In this document: positions 58,100 to 64,000 of the stretch, in pieces
Position numbering within the stretch: position 1 is the first letter of the stretch
Layout of the letters: the number at the start of each line of letters is the position of its first letter
From: Carettochelys insculpta
Taxonomy: Eukaryota > Chordata > Testudines > Carettochelyidae
Direction of reading: 5' to 3'
Assembly (NCBI RefSeq): GCF_033958435.1
Contig: NC_134146.1
Location: 53,711,501-53,775,500, forward strand
Length of the DNA stretch: 64,000 bases
Notes under the pieces: model-generated
Seen by the model: only the letters and a program-made list of their open reading frames with translations
Databases searched by the model: none
Told to the model about the DNA's origin: nothing
Program-made: the position numbers and the translations under genes

Positions 58100-59520
58100 T
58101 TATATAATTTGACCCCATTTGCGCCCTGAAGGGTCCCTCTGCTCGGGATTGGGTCCAGACCAAATGCCAGATCTCCCTGTATTCAAAGTTTGGCTCATTT
58201 GTAGGCTATCAACCCAAAATTGGACAGCCATTCCCAATGTATCTGCTCTTTGGGATAAAAACGCATCTACAAAAATGTTTGCATTTCAAAAATCTATTGG
58301 ATAGATCCCTCAAAACCATAGACTTCCAAATCAAACATCTTACTGTGGAGAGATCACTCAGGCTGTCTTCAGACTCTGAGATCAAGTCTCAGACTTTATC
58401 TGTGGTCTCAGGCAGTGGCCACAGCCTCTCTTGTCTGCACTGTAGGACCGTGCTCCCATAAAGGTGACCTGTAGCGACTGCAGCAGGTATTTGGAGAGAG
58501 ATGAGTCAAAAAATAAATTGTCTGCGCTCAGAAAACCCCCTGGTACGGATAATACAGTAAGCCCTCGAAATGCGCAGTTTCAAGTTGTGCTTAACTCACA
58601 TGAACGCGAGTTAAGCACAACTCAGAATCTCGCTCCCCCTGGCCCAGGCTTAGCCCCCCCCGGCCACCTGTCCCACTCATCAACTGTGCACAGCTCCAGC
58701 TCACCCTCCCACCCCTCCGCCCAGCTCTGGCTGCAGCTCACCATCCCTCACGCTCGGCTCAAACCCCCCCCTGCAGCTCACCACCTGATCACGGCTCTGG
58801 CTCAGCTCCCCCGCCATGCGTGGCTCCAGTTTAACCGCACACCCCTCCCCTTGTTCAAACCCTACATGCGGCTCCAGTTCCATCCCCTGCCCCGGTTAAC
58901 ACCCCCCATTCACAGCTCCAGCTCAACCCCCCTGGCCCAGCTTGCCATCCCTGCACATGGCTCTGGCTCGACCCCTACCCCCACACCCCAGTTCAGCCAC
59001 CACCACACACCTGCTCCCCAGTGCCTAGCTCTGGTTCAACTCCACTCCCCACCTCCCTGCAGCCCTAAGCCACCCCACGCTTAACTCTCCCCAGCTTCCC
59101 TCACCCAACCTCAAGACTTACCTTTCAAAAGGAGCTCCAGGTGCTCCTGCTGCTTCCCTAGCTGCAGAACGTGAGTTCCACCAGGGAAAAAAGATGCCCC
59201 CCGACTTACACAAAATTCGAGTTATGCGAGGGTGTATTGGAATCAAACCCTTGTGGAAATCAAGGCACTATTGTAGTGAACCCCTCAGACCGAGATGTGC
59301 CAGATATGTCCAGTATCAAGAAGTCCTCAGGGGTAAGGCAATAAATAGTACAGCGTGGTATTAGCCTAGTGACATAAGCTAAGAATACGTCCTTCAGCTT
59401 GGCACCCACAGTACCCAAAAAAAAAAAGTGTGTCAACAGCCTCCATTATGGTGCTGCTTGCTGCCCAAATGCAGTTTCTGGCACCGACAAAGTCTATTTC
59501 AATACAGAGCATAGCAAGAA
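58100..59520 (+). mobile_element. probable DIRS-like 5' part, split by Tigger-like MITE
   Basis: It reads LPVFKVWLICRLSTQN and, near 58464, MTCSDCSRYLERDESKN, followed after the MITE by PSDRDVPDMSSIKKSSGV and VSGTDKVYFN. A cysteine-pair start and S/T/P-rich tail fit a DIRS gag, but the family assignment is tentative. Confidence 0.4.
58555..59273. mobile_element. Tigger/mariner-like MITE with TA TSD
   Basis: It begins CAGTAAGCCCTCGAAATG and ends AAGGCACTATTG, flanked by TA at 58553-58554 and 59274-59275. The orientation is opposite to the 24927 copy, and it shares CAGGGAAAAAAGATGCCCCC near 59185. The C-rich strand produces a 206-codon Pro/Ser-rich open frame that is a composition artefact. 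Confidence 0.82.
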
Positions 59521-59523
59521 GCT

Positions 59524-59770
59524 TTATGGTACTGCAGGTGCTTTTTTTTGTATGAACTTGTTCAGCTGTCTCAAGTCTAGGATAAGTCTCCATCCCCCAC
59601 TCCTTTTTCGTGTCAGAAAGCAGCAGGAATTCCCATTCCCTTGTGAAGAGATGGTTCTTTTTCTACTAAGTGCAGTAGATGATCTGTCTCCTCTTGTAAC
59701 ATGGCATAAGTTCCCTGAAGAGGACAGGGAAGGTAGATGAGTAGCGAGATGTGACATAAATAGAGTAACA
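59524..59770 (-). mobile_element. DIRS-like RT fragment
   Basis: The minus strand reads NSCCFLTRKRSGGWRLILDL followed by RQLNKFIQK, the fingers motif of DIRS RT (KK-GGWR-ILDLR-LN--I). It is short and broken. Confidence 0.6.
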
Positions 59771-59799
59771 TTTAACTATTTCCTGTACCCATTTTTCTG

Positions 59800-60130
59800 A
59801 TGCAGTATTTTGCCAGACCAGTATAGTAGCCATGACGGAGGATCTTCAAGATGGTTGTCCCTATGTGCGCTCCATGACTCACCCTTCCTTTCTCCCTGCT
59901 TCAGACATGCATGCAGTTTCTCTGGGGTAGAGAAGGAATGTAGAAATAGTTGGTGGTGCACACTGGTTAACCACTTGGAGCCAGTCGAGGTGGGTGCTGT
60001 GCATTTGCCTCCTAGGGTTAGTGCTGCTACAGATCTCTGACTATAAGTGCAAAGTACCAAGGCACCTAGGTAACATGGAGAACCCACAGGGAACGCCGCC
60101 TTGAAAATCTTAGTGAGTAACCTTCTCTTA
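59800..60130 (+). mobile_element. DIRS-like terminal region
   Basis: It contains TGTCCCTATGTGCGCTCCAT and a later AGTGAGTAACCTTCTCTT end, words of turtle DIRS terminal regions. It is non-coding. Confidence 0.4.
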
Positions 60131-60167
60131 TGTAAAGAAAAACATGTAATTAAAGGAGGATACCTAT

Positions 60168-60262
60168 ACTTAACAAGCAGTCCTGTAACGCCTTTTTTAT
60201 TATAACAAATGTATTTATTAGGTAATGAGCTTTTGTGGGTAACACCTACTTCAGATTTGGAG
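60168..60262 (+). mobile_element. CryI-like SINE fragment
   Basis: It contains AACAAGCAGTCCTGTAACGC, AATGTATTTATTAGGTAATG and AGCTTTTGTGGGTAACACC. It is diverged and lacks the tRNA head. Confidence 0.75.
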
Positions 60263-60399
60263 CAGCTAATAAGAATCCAGTGGTTAAATAACAGGGAGGG
60301 GGAAGCAAGAAGGAGGAGAAAAAAAATGGAGTCACCTGTCATTAAGAGGAACTGTAGAAGAAATAAGTTAAGTGGGATGGGTGTCCTTCCTGCAAATAT

Positions 60400-60790
60400 T
60401 GAAGATGGGGAAATTGCCCGTGGAATGCATAAGATAATTGAGAGCTCTCTTTAAGCCCAAGGTTAAATGTGTCGCACTTGTAAATGAATGCCGGTTCAGA
60501 TATCTCCCTCTGTAATCTTGTGGTAAAATCCTTTTGTAGAAGAATGGCTTACCCTTCTTGAATGTTCAGGAAGGAAGGTTAGTGTTTCCCTGTAAGTTTA
60601 TGTGTGTTCCAATTCCTGTTGTTGGATTTCTGTCCATTCATGCTTTGATGCAGAGGCTGTTCAGTTTGTCCAATGTACATGGCAAAAGGGCTTGTTAGTT
60701 TCAGCTTTTACATTATATAACCTTTTTAAGGGGATCATAGCAGCTGTACTACACTGTGGCATAGAAAATCTAGGGTTTGAAGCATTTTTC
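60400..60790 (-). mobile_element. Penelope-like endonuclease fragment
   Basis: The minus strand reads NVKAETNKPFCHVHWTN followed by HEWTEIQQQELEHT, resembling the GIY-YIG-type end of reptile Penelope-like elements (a YVGQT, R-NGHKSDI pattern). The + strand words (CAGTTTGTCCAATGTACATG) are common in turtle copies. It is degraded. Confidence 0.5.
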
Positions 60791-61309
60791 CCTGATAATT
60801 ATAAATCTGCTTAAGATAGGTCTTTGAAATTGGTACTGCACTTTGTACTGCATGTCAAATGGCGTGCTTAAATTGAAGGTTTGGAAATAGCTAGTCCTTA
60901 ATGTAGATAATGCCTTTTAGCTAATTTGAAATATAAGAAATAGATGAAAATGAGTCAAGTTCTTTGTAGAGAATGTTGGCATCTGTGCACGGGGGGTGCC
61001 CTATGAAACACTATAGTCTTGATATCCTATGGTCATCAAGTGTGCAAATTGACAATTATTTGAACAAGTGAATTAGAATTCATAAAATTATAATACAAAT
61101 GTGAATTTACTTAGGTTGACAGAACCTGAGTTTTACATCTATTAAAGAGACTGAAACTAATACATTTTAAGTTAATTAAATATTGTGTAACTTCTTATTT
61201 GTCCAGTTAAACAGCCACTAGATATATTTAATTAAGCTGTATACTGCATTAAGTACACTCTTGTATATGCAACAAGAAACAAGGTGCTCCATAAATAGTT
61301 TGTAGCTGT
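60791..61309. other. intron, nothing seen
   Basis: AT-rich sequence without recognised features. Confidence 0.5.
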
Positions 61310-62160
61310 AGTCCAGTCAGACTTGTGGGGGTTCTTCCACTCCGGATCAGTGAGGAGCCACTTCACCTCGCTACACAATTGCATATGGGGAATCAGTCTT
61401 AATTGCAGTAGTCTCAGGGCTCAGTCCTGTTATCTGGCCAAGCAGATGGGACCAGGCTGTCTGAGGGCAGGGCCACAAACAGTTCTCACAGTGTAGGCAC
61501 AGGCCCTAGCCCGGGGTGGAGCAGCAAACCGCTCAATGTGCAGGCCCAAGCCCTAGCTCTGGGTGGGGCAGGAAATGGCTAGGCCCGCTCACAGGGAGGA
61601 GGGCCAACAAACACAGGCATATGCCTTCAGTAGCAAGAGGAGGCGACTGCCACCCATGAATTAGGTGTGGGGGTAGGAGGAATGGTGCAGGCCTGCCCAC
61701 TCCACTATGCCCTGGCCCAAGGCCCTTCCAATTAAAGTATGGTCTGTTGCTGGTGTCTTCGGGGATGCAGACTACAGCATGCTGACTCAGCTATCCTTGG
61801 ACTGCTTCAAAACTCTGCCTTGGGGCATACCTCACTGGACATCATGTTAGGTTCCTCCATATCCACATAGAGAGGGGTCTCTGCCCTGGCTTGTAGCTCT
61901 TCCCTGGTGAGTCCTAGCTATGGGCCCGGAGGACTGGGCCAGTCTTCAGCCTCTTGTGGGTCAGCATCAGCCTCCCAGTGTGGGAGCTCAGGACTTGGGT
62001 CTGGCTCCTCTGGTGACTGGAGTTCAGCTGAGCTCCTGGACTCAGCTTTTATGCTTCCTGATCCACATCCTGGCTCTGGCCAGGGGAGAGGCAGGTGTGG
62101 GACTCTGCCCAACAGGGTTCAGTAAGGGATTCTTCCCCTTCTAGATCAGCCAATCCACCT
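61310..62160. repeat. GC-rich unclassified repeat, possibly LTR-type
   Basis: This GC-rich block differs sharply from flanking AT-rich intron. It has repeated internal words (CAGGCCC AAGCCCTAG, GGGCAGGGCC) and starts and ends with similar TTCTTCC(CC)-A-TC phrases (ACTCCGGATCAGTGAGGAGC near 61340; CTTCTAGATCAGCCAATCC near 62140). I cannot identify termini or a family. Confidence 0.4.
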
Positions 62161-62716
62161 CACAACAATGGCCCTTTGACAAAAGTGGTGATTTTCTGAA
62201 GATATTGAAAACTTCCTTTCTGCAACATATAACTGTCACCTGCATTTTATTTCCACTCTGATTATCCCACTATCTAAAACATCAGAGAGATGTTAGACAG
62301 AAAAGTTAAACCTCCAAAGAGCTGTTATAACTTTTTTCTGAAAGTAATTGTGGAAAGAGTGTTGTGGAAAAATAGTGAAAAGTTTCATAAATTTTAGAAA
62401 AGCTTAATTTAGCAAGACATGGTCAGTACACATTAGTGTAGTTACATCTGAGAAATAAGTTTGTGATTACATATTACTTAATGGATGGTTATGTGTGAAA
62501 AGTGGACATTGGATTTTAATATGTTACTCAATTATATGTAATATCTGATTTGTAAAAACAGAATTGGAAAAAAGTGAAATTGGTTCAGTGAAAAATAGGT
62601 TACTTGACATGAATATTCACCCCCCAGCCACTTGTGTATTAAAATTTATGTTCTGTGATAAATTTCTATTAAACTGATTGTTTGTGCTGATAGAGATTTT
62701 TGTATTTTATTTGTAG
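62161..62716 (+). other. DLG1 intron upstream of second PDZ3 exon
   Basis: AT-rich, apparently unique. It ends at the TTTGTAG acceptor. Confidence 0.6.
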
Positions 62717-62819
62717 GTAAATGGTGTTGACCTTAAAGCTGCAACCCATGAACAAGCAGCAGCAGCCTTGAAGAATGCAGGACAAGCAGTAACCATCATT
62801 GCACAATACCGTCCAGAAG
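62717..62819 (+). CDS. DLG1: DLG1 coding exon: second part of PDZ3
   Basis: This exon encodes the rest of PDZ3: [18 protein letters not shown] with the alpha-B histidine that contacts the ligand, then [16 protein letters not shown]. The acceptor is TTTTATTTGTAG. In other DLG1 proteins the next residues are glutamate and tyrosine, so the exon should end after the first base of a glutamate codon. Position 62819 fits exactly, giving 103 bp (34 codons plus one base). The bases that follow are GCAAGA, so the donor appears to be GC rather than GT, in the AG|GCAAG context usual for GC-AG introns. No good GT donor is visible nearby. Read-through would add a short tail ending at TAA 62855-62857. The next exon lies outside the window. 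Confidence 0.93.
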
Positions 62820-62825
62820 GCAAGA
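62820..62825 (+). promoter_or_regulatory. putative GC-type 5' splice site of DLG1 PDZ3 exon
   Basis: The six bases after the exon are GCAAGA and the two before are AG. GC-AG introns are a known minority class in vertebrates and usually have strong pairing to U1 at the other positions, as here. The call rests on the conserved reading phase and on the absence of a better GT site, not on transcript data. Confidence 0.75.
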
Positions 62826-64000
62826 GAATTGTTCTTATTCATATTACACCTGCATAATATGAAGGTTTAAAAGAAAAAGAAAAAAAAACTAACTTTCTAT
62901 AGATGTTAAATCTTAATAAGGAAACTTGTACCTGCTTTGGAGGAAGAAGAGAAATTCATGTATCTGTATTTAATAACTACCCCGAGGGAATTCTGCACCA
63001 AAAATATTAAAGTCTGTGCACAGTATTTTAAAATGCTGCATATTTTTTTTGTCAAAATAATGCTATCATCATGTCAGTCTCAAATATTTTGGTGGTTTAT
63101 TTCAAAATACCAGCAATAAGTGTGCCTCTAACAATACAGACAATAACGAAAATCAGAAAATGCATTTTTGACAAATAGATTCCTTGTTCTTCATATTAAC
63201 ACAGAAGTTTTATTAATAATTTATTTAAACTACAATGCAGAAAATATTTCCTGCAATCCTCTGAAGCAGTGCAAAGGGTTGTGGGCATCAGTGTAATGGG
63301 GGAGCTGAGGATGAGTGAAGTAATTGCTGTGAATGAACCTGGGCACAAACATGGCAGGTTGTTGGATGTAATCATGGAAAAATATGGAGCAGGTTTTTGG
63401 GGCTGATGTGAGAGATTGTTAGGAATTTGGAGATCCTCTGCTGAAGCATAGCTTTTTTTGGTCACTTTTTTGGTCTGCAGGGGTGACCTTAAGCTGGTTT
63501 CACTTACTGTTCCAAATATCAATTAAAATAAATGGGGGAGGGCTTCTTAAAATAGCTCATTAGATGCCATGTTTACCTGGTTTTCAAAGAACGTTGCACA
63601 ATACAAAATAAGGACACAGGCACACTTTCCTGTGATATTTAAGGAATGGTTTGACTTCCACTTTTCACTACATTAATAAGGATATGCTCATTGTGTGTGT
63701 TTATGGCTTCGGCTAAGTTTTTAGTAACAGATGCTGAATTGCCTGGACAGAGCAAGTGGATTCCAGATATTGATAACTGCTCATTAAAGCAGAGTAAACA
63801 AATGAAATATGCCATGAGAGTTTAGAAGGCATTTGAGATGCACTCAGCCATTTTTCTGCTGCTGTACATTACAAATTGTATAGTGAAGGAATGTTGATGC
63901 TGGTGGTAAAATCCCATCATATTAGCCCCATGAGGAATTCCTGATGAGTCCTTCTGCTGGCTTTGTGGAAATGTTGACCTTCTTATCGTTGTCTTGGTTA
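62826..64000 (+). other. DLG1 intron after PDZ3, one possible repeat
   Basis: Intron running to the window end. At about 62985-63170 the phrase GAATTCTGCACCAAAAATAT and the following AT-rich block resemble a widespread turtle repeat, but I cannot define its ends. No further exon is seen. Confidence 0.45.

Noticed and set aside
58464..59084. 206-codon + strand open frame
   Set aside because: Most of it is the C-rich interior of the Tigger-like MITE. It has no domain and low complexity, although its first codons may be a DIRS gag remnant.
59776..60342. 188-codon minus-strand frame
   Set aside because: It spans a SINE and a DIRS-like terminal region and is therefore a chance frame.
62717..62857. 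DLG1 ending normally at TAA 62855
   Set aside because: Family members continue after YRPE with SH3 and GK domains; the tail [12 protein letters not shown] has no counterpart. It is kept only as a possible retention product.

Overview
The window is vertebrate nuclear DNA. It lies inside one gene, DLG1 (SAP97, a membrane-associated guanylate kinase scaffold), transcribed on the + strand. Four coding exons are recognisable at 4336-4480, 32495-32621, 57616-57772 and 62717-62819. In order they encode the end of PDZ2, the PDZ2-PDZ3 linker, and the first and second parts of PDZ3. Reading phase is preserved across all three introns. The protein differs from mammalian DLG1 at only a few positions and is clearly not DLG2, DLG3 or DLG4. 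Three splice donors are GT. The fourth appears to be a non-canonical GC donor.

Everything else is intron, and most of it is transposable element. The repeat content points to a reptile and most likely a cryptodiran turtle: many CR1 LINEs of different ages, short tRNA-SINE pieces of the type known from cryptodirans (CryI/PolIII), several RTE-like LINE families, DIRS-type tyrosine-recombinase retrotransposons, a Penelope-like fragment, ZBED-type and CAGGGGTC-ended hAT elements, non-autonomous Tigger/mariner-like elements and TTCGAA-rich MITEs. The species cannot be fixed from the sequence alone.

Layout: 1-4335 is intron with Tigger-like and hAT copies. 4481-32494 is a 28 kb intron that contains a hAT-like copy, an old RTE-like LINE with an inverted 5' part (about 6-10 kb), a CR1 split by a SINE (11-14.5 kb), DIRS remnants split by a hAT element (14.9-18.4 kb), a CR1 split by a Tigger-like element (18.4-20.3 kb), an RTE copy with a second, intact-frame RTE inserted (21.3-23.3 kb), a fold-back SINE (24.5 kb) and a near full-length CR1 split by two other elements (27-31.2 kb). 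32622-57615 is a 25 kb intron with a three-level LINE nest (39.2-47.9 kb), a DIRS recombinase end (48-48.9 kb), a CR1 with a 381-codon open frame (50.3-51.5 kb) and another 5'-inverted RTE copy carrying three insertions (52-56.4 kb). 57773-62716 is a 4.9 kb intron with DIRS, Tigger-like, SINE and Penelope-like pieces.

I found no complete second gene, RNA gene, CRISPR array or prokaryotic-type operon. Several target-site duplications can be read directly, so the nesting order gives a relative history of transposition. The most notable points are the GC donor in PDZ3, the fold-back SINE with a 16-bp duplication, two RTE copies with twin-priming-like inversions, and CR1 pieces that lack a 3' end. 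No novel functional system is evident.
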